Origin: Chryseobacterium sp. MYb7
Lineage (GTDB): Bacteria > Bacteroidota > Bacteroidia > Flavobacteriales > Weeksellaceae
Direction: 5' to 3'
Assembly: GCF_002979455.1 (NCBI RefSeq)
Contig: NZ_PCOU01000004.1
Coordinates: forward strand, 166,945-230,944
DNA length: 64,000 bases
The notes under the pieces are model-generated. The model saw nothing but the letters and a program-made list of their open reading frames with translations. It searched no databases and was not told the origin of the DNA. Both the position numbers and the translations under genes were made by a program. This document shows positions 16,236 through 25,106 of the stretch, in pieces (within the stretch, counting starts at the first letter, position 1; each line of letters opens with the position of its first letter).

Positions 16236-16883
16236 ATGAAAAAAATTATTACAATACTCTTTACTGCTTTTGCTGCTTTAAGCATAAATGCACAAGTAGG
16301 AATTAATACTAAAACACCTAAAGGTACTCTTGATGTAGAAGGAGAGACATTGGTACAATCCTATTTAATAGATACCGAAAATACAAAAGCAAGCGGAAAC
16401 TATCTTCTGCTTACCCGTTCTAAAGATACTTCACCGGTAGGTAAGGTTAAGCTGTTGGATATATCGCTCCGTAATGTAGCCCCTGTAAATATGTATAATG
16501 TTGTATTGACTAATGTGAGACAGGATGAAGTAGTGAATCTCAATACAGGATTAGAGGTTAATAAATATGTAGTGGCAATTACAGGTGCTGTTTTTACAGG
16601 AGCGGTGTCAGCGGCAAATATGACAACAACTCCTAAATCGTTTGGTTCGTATGCAACTGAGGTTACGCAGGTAACCAGTGGAGGAAAGAATTACCATGCC
16701 ATTAACCTGGCTTTTAAAGGAGCCGGAACTGTTTCTTCACAAAACGGAACATGGACACTTACTTTGAATGTCTTTGAAAGATCATTAGTTAAAGACTGGG
16801 GAACTTTCAATGGTTCTGTTTCTGCGTCCGCTTCACCAGGCTATTCAGGAGTATCAACTAACACGCCTCTTGGGCTTCAATAA
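16236..16883 (+). CDS. Secreted QVGINT-type protein, second tandem paralogue
   Basis: 215 residues with a signal peptide (about 1-20) and mature start QVGINTKTPKGTLDVEG. The C-terminal part carries TWTLTLNVFERSLVKDWG, equivalent to the ends of both neighbours, and a central segment on a value held constant (NKYVVAITGAVF against NKFLVVISSFGF upstream). The three proteins have diverged far enough that they must be an old duplication. Likely exported, function unknown. Confidence 0.75.
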   Translation: MKKIITILFTAFAALSINAQVGINTKTPKGTLDVEGETLVQSYLIDTENTKASGNYLLLTRSKDTSPVGKVKLLDISLRNVAPVNMYNVVLTNVRQDEVVNLNTGLEVNKYVVAITGAVFTGAVSAANMTTTPKSFGSYATEVTQVTSGGKNYHAINLAFKGAGTVSSQNGTWTLTLNVFERSLVKDWGTFNGSVSASASPGYSGVSTNTPLGLQ

Positions 16884-16889
16884 ACAAAT

Positions 16890-17558
16890 ATGAAAAGGAA
16901 AATTTATATCACAATAATCATGTGCCTTGGGATATTTTTAAATGCCCAGATAGGAAAAGTAGGGATAAATACAACAAACCCTGCGGAAACACTAGACGTC
17001 AACGGAAAGACCTATACGAATTCTTTATATCTGAGAAATCCGGGAGAGCCTACTATGACAGGAGGTAGCTTCTTGGCGACTTCACAGAATGGACTGCAGC
17101 TATACGATCCGGCTTTAGAAAGCAGTGGATTATTTAATTACATTAAGCTTACCCTTACCGGTGTATCTGGTGCAGGAATTGCAGATTATGACACCAAAAT
17201 TGATGCAAACAATTTTCTGGTTATACTTCACAACTATTCATTCAAACTGAATGACGGAACTACCAATGTAATGCTTGATTATGGTGACAATGGTGTGAAT
17301 GATAATAAACAAGGGTCTCCGGAGGTTGTTGCCTTCAAAAATAACGGAACTTGGCATATTAAAGCAAGATTTACAGATAGTAGAATTATTGCAACAACTT
17401 CTAATCCACCACCAAGAAATTATAATAATTTTACTGTTGATCTTTATCTGATGGCATATAGAAGATTGATTGAAAAACAAAATATCAGTGATATCAATGC
17501 TAACCTTGGAGGAACAGATGGTTCTACTCAGACGATTAGTAAGCCTTCAGGATTTTAA
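16890..17558 (+). CDS. Secreted QVGINT-type protein, third tandem paralogue
   Basis: 222 residues, signal peptide about 1-19, mature start QIGKVGINTTNPAETLDVNG. The NNFLVILHNYSF and FTVDLYLMAYRRLIEKQN segments match the corresponding places of the two upstream proteins. It starts 6 bp after the previous stop. A strong terminator at 17586-17616 ends the operon before the rplK promoter. Confidence 0.75.
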   Translation: MKRKIYITIIMCLGIFLNAQIGKVGINTTNPAETLDVNGKTYTNSLYLRNPGEPTMTGGSFLATSQNGLQLYDPALESSGLFNYIKLTLTGVSGAGIADYDTKIDANNFLVILHNYSFKLNDGTTNVMLDYGDNGVNDNKQGSPEVVAFKNNGTWHIKARFTDSRIIATTSNPPPRNYNNFTVDLYLMAYRRLIEKQNISDINANLGGTDGSTQTISKPSGF

Positions 17559-17585
17559 TAAGTTTCTACTTTAATAAATATATTA

Positions 17586-17616
17586 AACGACTATTTACTA
17601 TAAATAGTCGTTTTTG
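17586..17616 (+). terminator. Terminator after the three-gene secreted-protein operon
   Basis: Perfect 12-bp stem AACGACTATTTA/TAAATAGTCGTT, 3-nt loop, then T residues. Confidence 0.85.
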
Positions 17617-17700
17617 TTTTCCTGGAGGAGGATTCGGAAAATGAGTTGAAGGTTCCTTAAATTTTTTTTCTTAAACTTTTTAAAAATCAGCAATTTCCGT

Positions 17701-17730
17701 TTGCTATTTCAAAAATATTTTATACTTTTG
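17701..17730 (+). promoter_or_regulatory. Promoter of the rplKAJL operon
   Basis: TTG (17701-17703), preceded by T, 19 nt, then TACTTTTG (17723-17730). Both elements fit the Bacteroidetes consensus. It shows that the ribosomal genes have their own promoter here and do not depend on nusG transcription. Confidence 0.75.
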
Positions 17731-17740
17731 CAGTCCAAAA

Positions 17741-17775
17741 AGTAGGTTTATTGTTATGTGAGTGCATAACCTACT
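17741..17775 (+). promoter_or_regulatory. Hairpin leader at the 5' end of the rplK mRNA (possible L1 autoregulatory site)
   Basis: The mRNA should begin around 17737. It then forms AGTAGG (17741-17746) pairing with CCTACT (17770-17775) and, above a seven-base one-sided bulge, TTATG (17754-17758) pairing with CATAA (17765-17769). In other bacteria L1 represses the L11-L1 operon by binding a bulged helix that mimics its 23S rRNA site. That this is such a site is inference from position and shape. Confidence 0.5.
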
Positions 17776-17827
17776 GAATAATAAATGCTTCCAAACTCAT
17801 TAATTATTCAAATTTAAAAAACAAACA

Positions 17828-18271
17828 ATGGCTAAGAAAGTCTTTAAAATGGTAAAGCTTCAGGTGAAAGGTGGCGCAGCTAACCCTTCTCCACCAGTAG
17901 GTCCAGCATTGGGTTCTGCAGGTGTGAACATCATGGAGTTTTGTAAGCAATTTAACGGAAGAACCCAAGATAAGCCAGGGCAAGTTTTACCTGTAGTAAT
18001 TACAGTATATGAAGACAAATCTTTTGAATTCATTATTAAAACTCCACCTGCAGCAATTCAGTTAATGGATGCAGCTAAGATCAAGGGAGGTTCTGGTGAA
18101 CCAAACAGAAACAAAGTAGGTTCTGTAACTTGGGAACAAGTAAAGAAAATCGCTGAAGATAAAATGGCGGATCTTAACTGTTTCACAATGGACTCTGCTC
18201 TTTCTATGGTTGCAGGTACTGCTAGATCTATGGGATTAAGAGTAACAGGAACTAAACCAACTAACGCTTAA
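17828..18271 (+). CDS. rplK: 50S ribosomal protein L11
   Basis: 147 residues. The N-terminal domain has the proline-rich segment [19 protein letters not shown], and the C-terminal rRNA-binding domain ends with [13 protein letters not shown]11 binds 23S rRNA at the GTPase-associated centre. It is first in rplK-rplA-rplJ-rplL, behind its own promoter and leader. Confidence 0.99.
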   Translation: MAKKVFKMVKLQVKGGAANPSPPVGPALGSAGVNIMEFCKQFNGRTQDKPGQVLPVVITVYEDKSFEFIIKTPPAAIQLMDAAKIKGGSGEPNRNKVGSVTWEQVKKIAEDKMADLNCFTMDSALSMVAGTARSMGLRVTGTKPTNA

Positions 18272-18282
18272 AACTTAAAGAA

Positions 18283-18975
18283 ATGGCAAAACTAACTAAA
18301 AAGCAAAAGGAAGCTTTAAGCAAAGTAGAAAAAGGAAGAATCTATAACCTTGAAGAAGGTTCAGCTCTTGTAAAAGAAGTGAACACTACAAAGTTTGATG
18401 CTTCAGTAGATATCGCTGTAAGATTAGGTGTAGACCCTAGAAAAGCAAACCAAATGGTAAGAGGTGTTGTATCTCTTCCTCACGGTACTGGTAAAGATGT
18501 TAAAGTATTAGCTCTTGTAACTCCAGATAAAGAAGCAGAAGCTAAAGCTGCTGGTGCTGATTATGTAGGTCTTGACGAATATTTACAAAAAATCAAAGAA
18601 GGTTGGACAGACGTTGACGTTATCGTTACTATGCCAGCTGTAATGGGTAAATTAGGTCCATTAGGTAGAGTATTAGGTCCAAGAGGTTTAATGCCAAACC
18701 CTAAATCAGGAACTGTAACAATGGAAATTGGTAAAGCAGTAACTGAAGTTAAAGCAGGTAAAATTGATTTCAAAGTAGATAAGTATGGTATTATCCATGC
18801 TGGTATTGGTAAAGTATCTTTCGATGCTGCTAAGATCAAAGAAAATGCTCAGGAGCTTATCCAGACATTGATCAAAATGAAACCAACTGCTGCTAAAGGA
18901 ACTTATGTGAAGAGCATCTATTTGTCTTCTACAATGAGCCCAGGTATTGCAATTGATACTAAATCTGTTAACTAA
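18283..18975 (+). CDS. rplA: 50S ribosomal protein L1
   Basis: 230 residues, standard L1 length. Signature segments include [35 protein letters not shown] and [12 protein letters not shown]1 forms the mobile stalk at the ribosomal E site, and in many bacteria it represses its own operon. It starts 11 bp after rplK. Confidence 0.99.
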   Translation: MAKLTKKQKEALSKVEKGRIYNLEEGSALVKEVNTTKFDASVDIAVRLGVDPRKANQMVRGVVSLPHGTGKDVKVLALVTPDKEAEAKAAGADYVGLDEYLQKIKEGWTDVDVIVTMPAVMGKLGPLGRVLGPRGLMPNPKSGTVTMEIGKAVTEVKAGKIDFKVDKYGIIHAGIGKVSFDAAKIKENAQELIQTLIKMKPTAAKGTYVKSIYLSSTMSPGIAIDTKSVN

Positions 18976-18992
18976 TATTTAATCCTAAGACA

Positions 18993-19577
18993 ATGACAAA
19001 AGACCAAAAAGTTGTAGCAATACAAGAGATCAAAGACTTGCTTCAGGATGCAAAAGTAGTATACGTAGCAGATCTAGATGGTTTGAACGCTGCTAAATCT
19101 TCAGATTTCAGAAGACAGGCTTTCAAACAAAATATCAAAGTGAAAGTGGTGAAAAATACACTTTTGCAAAAAGCAATGGAGCAAATCGAAGGAGTAGACT
19201 ACTCTGAGATGTTTGAAACCTTCAAAGGAAACTCTGCTTTAATGATTGCTGAGACAGCTAACGCTCCTGCAAAATTAATCAAAGACTTTAGAAAGAAAGA
19301 AGAGAAGCCGGCTTTGAAGTCTGCTTTTGTACAAGAAACTTTCTATGTTGGTGACAACAACCTTGATACTTTAGTAAATATCAAGTCTAGAGAAGAAATG
19401 ATCGGTGAAATCATCGGATTACTTCAGTCTCCAATTCAAAGAGTTGTTTCTGCTCTTCAAAACAAATCTGAAACTGTAGAAGCTCAAGCTGAAGAAGCTG
19501 CTCCTGCGGTAGAAGAAACTCCTGCTGCTGAAGCTCCAGCTGCAGAAAGCACTGACGAAACGCCAGCTGCTGAATAA
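18993..19577 (+). CDS. rplJ: 50S ribosomal protein L10 with acidic C-terminal tail
   Basis: 194 residues, about 20 more than the typical 165-175. The first 155 or so form the normal L10 fold with KVVYVADLDGLNAAKSSDFR and the L7/L12-binding helix. The remainder is a low-complexity tail of Ala, Glu, Pro and Thr. L10 anchors L7/L12 dimers to 23S rRNA. It starts 17 bp after rplA. Confidence 0.97.
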   Translation: MTKDQKVVAIQEIKDLLQDAKVVYVADLDGLNAAKSSDFRRQAFKQNIKVKVVKNTLLQKAMEQIEGVDYSEMFETFKGNSALMIAETANAPAKLIKDFRKKEEKPALKSAFVQETFYVGDNNLDTLVNIKSREEMIGEIIGLLQSPIQRVVSALQNKSETVEAQAEEAAPAVEETPAAEAPAAESTDETPAAE

Positions 19578-19623
19578 TTACACTCAAAAAATTAAATAAA
19601 TAATCAACAAAAACATTACAACA

Positions 19624-19992
19624 ATGTCAGATTTAAAAAATTTAGCTGAAACGCTAGTAAACCTAACTGTAAAAGACGTAAACGAATTAGCTGCTATCCT
19701 TAAGGATGAGTACGGAATTGAGCCAGCTGCTGCTGCTGTAGTTGTTGCTGCAGGTGGAGCAGGTGAAGCTGCTGAAGAAAAGACTGAATTCGATGTAATT
19801 CTTAAGTCTGCAGGTGCTTCTAAATTAGCTATCGTTAAATTAGTAAAAGATTTAACTGGTGCTGGTCTTAAAGAAGCTAAAGATATCGTAGACGGAGCTC
19901 CTGCTGCAATTAAGCAAGGTGTTTCTAAAGACGAAGCTGAAGCTCTTAAGAAGCAATTAGAAGAAGCTGGTGCTGAAGTAGAATTGAAATAA
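19624..19992 (+). CDS. rplL: 50S ribosomal protein L7/L12
   Basis: 122 residues: N-terminal dimerisation helices, an Ala/Gly-rich hinge (about 35-53) and the conserved C-terminal domain with [20 protein letters not shown]. It recruits translation factors as part of the stalk. A very strong terminator follows directly at 20016-20046, so rpoBC is transcribed separately. Confidence 0.99.
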   Translation: MSDLKNLAETLVNLTVKDVNELAAILKDEYGIEPAAAAVVVAAGGAGEAAEEKTEFDVILKSAGASKLAIVKLVKDLTGAGLKEAKDIVDGAPAAIKQGVSKDEAEALKKQLEEAGAEVELK

Positions 19993-20015
19993 TTTCAATT
20001 TTATTATAAATATAG

Positions 20016-20046
20016 AAGCCCGGGCATTTGCCCGGGCTTTTTTTTG
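20016..20046 (+). terminator. Terminator after rplL
   Basis: GC-rich 10-bp stem AAGCCCGGGC/GCCCGGGCTT, ATTT loop and a run of about nine T. It is one of the strongest terminators in the window. Confidence 0.93.
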
Positions 20047-20214
20047 TATGTAAGTCTTTGTAAATGTGTGTATTATTTAGTAATTGTATTTCAATATTAT
20101 TGATTTACAGTTTGTATAATTTTATTATCATTGATTATTTGACAAAAATTAACATAATATTTTATTAGTTTTCCCATGTTTTATTATTTTGTGTAAATTT
20201 TTATTAACAAAGTG

Positions 20215-20243
20215 TTGTTTTGGTTAAAAAAATATTATATTTG
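20215..20243 (+). promoter_or_regulatory. Promoter upstream of the secreted-protein genes at 20266-24665
   Basis: TTG (20215-20217), 18 nt, TATATTTG (20236-20243). Transcription would begin about 15 nt before the TTG start at 20266. Confidence 0.6.
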
Positions 20244-20265
20244 TATCGAAAAAAACACAACATAA

Positions 20266-20769
20266 TTGGATAGAAATTACTTTCTTTCCTACGGCCACAA
20301 GATTACACTTATATTACTTTTGGCAGCTGTAGGGAAACTAAACGCTAAGTTTATATCTGTAACGATGACGAAACCTGAGTTGTCCTATTGTACAGATATT
20401 AATAATCATCTGCAAAGATGCTTAGCTGATGTTTCTACTCATTTGTATGCTAAAGCTGGGAACAATGACTTGGTTGCTGTAAATAAAGAACCTGCTGGTC
20501 AAAATGAGACCCATTTATTCTTTTATAACGACTCTCAGTATAAAAACCCGTTCTTTCACCAAAATGACACTCAGATATCCTTCCCTGGAAATATAAAATA
20601 TGTTGCGATAAGGAATGAAAAGAACTATTTATTTCTGAGCTGTAAAGAAAATACTTTCCTGGTATTTGAAGAGGTTAGAAATTTCTATACCAATTCCATT
20701 AAACTGGTTGATGGTTTTAAGTTTATAATCAAAATTCCTGATAAACTCAGCCATTCATTTATTTCATAA
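20266..20769 (+). CDS. Small putative exported protein, unknown function
   Basis: 167 residues from a TTG start at 20266; no in-frame ATG comes before the signal-like stretch ITLILLLAAVGKLNA (about 13-27). A promoter placed just upstream and a reading frame that fits an N-terminal signal peptide support the TTG start. The mature part has three cysteines (SYCTDIN, QRCLADV, LSCKEN) and no family that I recognise. It is followed 129 bp later by the QVGINT-type gene at 20899. Confidence 0.55.
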   Translation: MDRNYFLSYGHKITLILLLAAVGKLNAKFISVTMTKPELSYCTDINNHLQRCLADVSTHLYAKAGNNDLVAVNKEPAGQNETHLFFYNDSQYKNPFFHQNDTQISFPGNIKYVAIRNEKNYLFLSCKENTFLVFEEVRNFYTNSIKLVDGFKFIIKIPDKLSHSFIS

Positions 20770-20898
20770 TCATATCTCAAAACTTTAACGATTTCTTACA
20801 GTACAATCTGTTATTTCATTTATTATTTAAATGAGAATGCCTGAGAATTGCCCTTTAAAAAAAACACATATACATAAAAACAGCAAACATCAACAGAA

Positions 20899-22032
20899 AT
20901 GAAAAACAAATTATTAACCATCGCTCTTTTATCATTTAGTTTGACCACATCCGCTCAGGTAGGGATTAATACATCACAGGCGCAAGCAACACTTGATGTC
21001 GTAGGATCACCTTCTAATACAAGTAAACTTGACGGTGTGATTGCTCCAAGACTTACGGGAGTACAATTGAAAGCCAAAAACTATACAGCAGCTCAAACCG
21101 GAGCAATAGTATATGTTACAGCGGCTGAAACTGCACCTACAGGACAAACTGTGGATGTTGTCTCACCAGGATACTATTATTTTGATGGTACCAAATGGGG
21201 AAACTTAAGCGGAAGTTGGCGAACTGTAGGAAATGGAGGAACAACAGCAACAGCAGCAACGCTGGGAACAGATATAGGAACGGGAAATTATCTGGGGACT
21301 AATGATGGCCAGAATTTAGTTCTGGCTACTCAGAAAAACGTAAAAGGAGTGTTAGACATTAATGGAACTTTACAGGGAGGAAATGCTAATTCTGCTACGG
21401 GTTCTTTCGCTTCATTTACTTGGGGTTCCAATAATACCCTTACCAACAGTACCTCCTCAAACGTTGCTTTGGGAAAAGACAATACGGTTTCTGCGCAGGG
21501 GAACTTTCCGGCTGTAGCTATTGGATTAAATAATACGGCTAATAATGGTGCTAAAGTAATAGGAAATAACAACAGCGCTACGGGTGCTAATAATCTGGTT
21601 TTCGGGAATGTTAATACGGTAACAGGACTTACTGGGCTTACTGTTGGGAATAACCACAATAACAGTGGTGGGATAGCCATCGGAAGCGGAAATACAACCT
21701 CATTGAACAATATTGCCGTAGGTTCTGCCAATACAGCTACAGGAACAGAGGCTTTTGCAATAGGATTTTCCGGGCAGGCAGCTGCGGGACAAATGGTTTA
21801 TGCTAACAAAGAACATGTTTTCTTTAATAAAAATAACGGAACAGATACCATATTAGGAATTAATATGGCTCCTACCGCAGCTACATCTACAGGTGCAGCG
21901 ATCCAGATGAAAGGAATTGCTTCAGGGGCTAATGCAGCATGTACAGCTGCTGAAGAAGGGGCAATCCGATATAATACAACCACTAAAGTACATGAAGGCT
22001 GTAATGGAAGCAACTGGAAAGCCCTTTACTAA
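20899..22032 (+). CDS. Secreted protein with QVGINT module and YadA-like head repeats
   Basis: 377 residues, signal peptide about 1-19, mature start QVGINTSQAQATLDVVG. Residues about 165-300 contain a run of degenerate 12-16 residue repeats of the type SNVALGKDNTVSA, AVAIGLNNTA, LVFGNVNTV and IAIGSGNTTS, as in left-handed beta-roll heads of trimeric adhesins (YadA-like). The C-terminus has a GAIRYNTTTKVHEGCNGSNW segment also common in flavobacterial tail-like proteins. An extracellular adhesin or fibre role is likely but not proven. No T9SS tail is visible. The next gene begins 38 bp later. Confidence 0.75.
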   Translation: MKNKLLTIALLSFSLTTSAQVGINTSQAQATLDVVGSPSNTSKLDGVIAPRLTGVQLKAKNYTAAQTGAIVYVTAAETAPTGQTVDVVSPGYYYFDGTKWGNLSGSWRTVGNGGTTATAATLGTDIGTGNYLGTNDGQNLVLATQKNVKGVLDINGTLQGGNANSATGSFASFTWGSNNTLTNSTSSNVALGKDNTVSAQGNFPAVAIGLNNTANNGAKVIGNNNSATGANNLVFGNVNTVTGLTGLTVGNNHNNSGGIAIGSGNTTSLNNIAVGSANTATGTEAFAIGFSGQAAAGQMVYANKEHVFFNKNNGTDTILGINMAPTAATSTGAAIQMKGIASGANAACTAAEEGAIRYNTTTKVHEGCNGSNWKALY

Positions 22033-22070
22033 TTCAATAAAAATAAACACAAACCTTAAAAAAATAAAAA

Positions 22071-24665
22071 ATGACCAAAAAATTATTCGAAAAGTTAGCT
22101 GCGATGCTCATGACATTGATAATGTCTGCAGTATTATTTGCGCAGCAGGGCTATGAACCTATCCGTGGGATGGGGGTAGAGGCGAAACCTGTTAACAATT
22201 CAGGGATTTGTCTTGCATGTTACAACGGAAGCATGAATCCTGTAGTGGATGCAAGCCTTGATAACAGCGTAAGTATGGGCAATTTCGCTTCTCTTTTAAG
22301 TGGAAACGGAATATCTGTAAAGAATAAAAATACAACCTATCCTGCGGGATATATCACCGGATTCAATGTAGATCTTGGAACAAGCTTTATTACAGTTGAT
22401 CTTTTGAGTTCTTTAAGAATCAGTACTTATAAAAATGGGGTGCTTCAGGAAACAACTACCAGCAGTACACTTTTATCAGTACCTGCATTCGGGGGAAGCA
22501 AAAACAGAATATTCCTGCATTTTAAAACTTCAAAAGAATTTGATGAAGTAAGATTGTATCAGACCAATGTTCTTTCTGTATTCAGTGCAATGAATGTCTA
22601 TTATGCATTCGCATTTGATCCTGTAAAAGTACCTACAGATAACAATGGTATTTGTGATGACATCATTGCGGGAAGTGGTGTAGATGGAAACGTATCCGGA
22701 AGCAGCAGTTTCCTGGCTCCGCTTTCTTATGTTCAGAATAAAGAAAAAATTGGTGACGGAAATAAAAACTCTTATGGATCAATAGTGCTGCCAATAGGAT
22801 TATTAGGATCTTATTCAGTAGGAGTTCTTGACAAAAATCAAACTTATCCTGCAGGAAATAGAACAGGTTTTGTTATAGAGCCGGATGATCAGGGGAAACT
22901 GTTAAGTGCAGAATTCTTAAAAAATATTACCATAGAAACTTATCTTTTCGGTCAGCTTCAGGATTCAAAACAATTGTCTGACGGAGGAGGTTTGATTAAT
23001 ATTAAAGTATTAGGATATGGTTCAGGAAAACAAAAAGTGACTTTAACCACTACTAAGCCTTTCAATGAAGTAAGATTAAAAATTACCCAAACAGTAGGGT
23101 TTAACCTGGGAGCATTGAAAGTATATTATGCTTTCGAAGAACCTATTACTTGTGAATGTGATGATAAAATCCAGACAAGCGGTTCTGCAGTACCTGGAAA
23201 TTTAGTTACAGGGACTACATGGACATCCGGTCCTGGGTTTCTTGGTCTTATTTTAGCTAAAATGACCAGTCCGGAAGCTATTGTGGATAACAATCCATCC
23301 AACTATGCAACGGCTACCGTTCCGGCAGCATCTATCTTAAGTCTTTTCTCAGCATTTGCAACAGTAGGTACTAATGCGGTGCTTCCTGCCAACACAATGG
23401 CTGGGTTTACTGTAGAAAAAGCAGGAAACCTTCTTGGAGTAAGTGTTCTGGAAAATATCACCGTAACATTATATAATGGGAATGTTCTTACAGATACTTT
23501 CACAAGTTCAGGAAGCCTTATCAGTGGAAATTTCTTCACTACAAATTCAAATAAATTCTACGTTGGAGGAAAGGCTACAAAACCTTTTAACCGTATTAAA
23601 ATCACTTTCAACAGCGGAACTGCGATTCGTTTTCCTCAAAATTATTATATCTATAATGCTTTTGCAAGCAGAGATGATGATAATGACGGTGTTCCCAATT
23701 GCTTTGATCAGTGCCAGGGAGGAGATGACAGTATAGATAATAACGGAAACGGAATTCCTGACTGTGCTGAAGGATGTACAGCCGTAAATGACAAATCTCC
23801 TACACTGGATACAGATGGTGATGGTATTGTAGATGCTTGTGATTCAGATTCTGATAATGACGGTATTCCTGATTCAATAGAAGATTTTGATAAAAACGGT
23901 AAGTTCCAGGATGATGATAACGAAGGTGATATCCTGATAACGCCGGTACTGGGAGATTCTGTTCCTAATTATCTTGATCTTGATTCTGATAATGACGGTA
24001 TCTTAGATTTATTTGAATCTGGAATTCCAACCTCAGTAATCAATCAGATTGATGCAGATCATAATGGAATTATCGATGCAAATGTTCCGGTAGGTAAAAA
24101 CGGAATTGCAGACATTTTGGAAACTTCACCAGATTCAGGTGTATTAAAATATCCAATCAAAAATACAGACGGTGATGATAAACCAGACTTCCTGGATATT
24201 ACTTCCAATGGTACAGATCTTGACCTTTATAAAATCGGAAAAGGAAACCTTGATACTTTAGGAGGTGGATTTATCTCTACCATTAATGATAAAGATAAAG
24301 ACGGTATTCAGGCTGTAGTAGATACAGATCTTGTGAAAAGAGGATCTCCGGATTCACCGCTTTCACCTTATGCTTCATTGTTGAAAAATGCATCGAATGC
24401 TGCGAAAATTGCTGCAACAGACATTACAGAAGCAGCGAATGATGTAAAAGTATATCCAAACCCAGTAAAGGCTGGAGAAAATCTTAGAATTACATCAGCA
24501 GAAGAGGGAGTGTATACATTGTTCTCAGCACAGGGACAGGTAGTTAAAACAGATAAGTTCAATGCTCATACAGGTATTGATACGTCTTCACTTCCAACAG
24601 GGGTGTATATTATTAAGATAGAAACCAAATCGACGATAAAATCTTATAAGGTTATTGTGAAATAA
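22071..24665 (+). CDS. Large T9SS-exported protein with thrombospondin type 3 repeats
   Basis: 864 residues. The signal peptide (about 1-25) is followed by three related beta-sandwich-like domains (about 40-185, 195-360, 365-545), each with a TYPAG or PANTMAGF turn and a FNEVRL-type strand. Then come calcium-binding DxDxDGxxD repeats (about 545-680: DDDNDGVPNC, DTDGDGIVDACDSDSDNDG). The last 75 residues (VYPNPVKAGENL to SYKVIVK) are a type A T9SS sorting domain, so the protein crosses the outer membrane by the Por system and is surface-anchored or released. It is likely in one operon with 20899-22032. Confidence 0.85.
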   Translation: MTKKLFEKLAAMLMTLIMSAVLFAQQGYEPIRGMGVEAKPVNNSGICLACYNGSMNPVVDASLDNSVSMGNFASLLSGNGISVKNKNTTYPAGYITGFNVDLGTSFITVDLLSSLRISTYKNGVLQETTTSSTLLSVPAFGGSKNRIFLHFKTSKEFDEVRLYQTNVLSVFSAMNVYYAFAFDPVKVPTDNNGICDDIIAGSGVDGNVSGSSSFLAPLSYVQNKEKIGDGNKNSYGSIVLPIGLLGSYSVGVLDKNQTYPAGNRTGFVIEPDDQGKLLSAEFLKNITIETYLFGQLQDSKQLSDGGGLINIKVLGYGSGKQKVTLTTTKPFNEVRLKITQTVGFNLGALKVYYAFEEPITCECDDKIQTSGSAVPGNLVTGTTWTSGPGFLGLILAKMTSPEAIVDNNPSNYATATVPAASILSLFSAFATVGTNAVLPANTMAGFTVEKAGNLLGVSVLENITVTLYNGNVLTDTFTSSGSLISGNFFTTNSNKFYVGGKATKPFNRIKITFNSGTAIRFPQNYYIYNAFASRDDDNDGVPNCFDQCQGGDDSIDNNGNGIPDCAEGCTAVNDKSPTLDTDGDGIVDACDSDSDNDGIPDSIEDFDKNGKFQDDDNEGDILITPVLGDSVPNYLDLDSDNDGILDLFESGIPTSVINQIDADHNGIIDANVPVGKNGIADILETSPDSGVLKYPIKNTDGDDKPDFLDITSNGTDLDLYKIGKGNLDTLGGGFISTINDKDKDGIQAVVDTDLVKRGSPDSPLSPYASLLKNASNAAKIAATDITEAANDVKVYPNPVKAGENLRITSAEEGVYTLFSAQGQVVKTDKFNAHTGIDTSSLPTGVYIIKIETKSTIKSYKVIVK

Positions 24666-24752
24666 TCATAAGATTAGCTTGTGTTGTGGAGGGGCTGCTC
24701 ATATTTGGGCAGTCTCTCCTATTTTTAAGAGTCTCAAAATGAGATGATTTAT

Positions 24753-24783
24753 TTGTTTTTGTGGATAATTTTTTGTATATTTG
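24753..24783 (+). promoter_or_regulatory. Promoter of rpoBC
   Basis: TTG (24753-24755), 20 nt, TATATTTG (24776-24783). It lies 320 bp upstream of rpoB, giving an unusually long leader. Confidence 0.75.
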
Positions 24784-24789
24784 CCCCTC

Positions 24790-25013
24790 TTTTGGCGCGA
24801 AAAATTGTTTGTAAATTTATAAAATACTGAAAATCAACTCTTTCATTGTGTGAAAATGAAGGGGATTTCCTGTATATAGATATTGCGGTAATATAGCCTC
24901 AAAAGTAATAAAAATATTTTGCATTACGCTGTGAAAAGATATACCAGCGTTGCAGTTAGAAAGAATCAAGTACAAAGTTTAAAAGAGCCTAAGGTCCTTT
25001 GTGAGCGCCAAAA
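24790..25013 (+). promoter_or_regulatory. Structured 5' leader of rpoB mRNA
   Basis: The predicted 5' end TTTTGGCGC (24790-24798) is perfectly complementary to GCGCCAAAA (25005-25013), which would close a domain of about 224 nt. Inside lie hairpins CTTTCATT/AATGAAGG (24840-24847 with 24855-24862), ATATT/AATAT (24880-24884 with 24890-24894) and ACGCTG/CAGCGT (24926-24931 with 24945-24950). The remaining 94 nt to the rpoB ATG are pyrimidine-rich and unstructured. No reading frame fills the region. A cis-acting regulatory RNA is inferred. Confidence 0.5.
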
Positions 25014-25106
25014 ACACTTTTACCTTTTACTTTTATTTTGTTTATTGTTCTTTTCTGATATTTTTTAATGAATCAAAATATTTTTTAACCCTTTCTTAAA
25101 AGTTTT

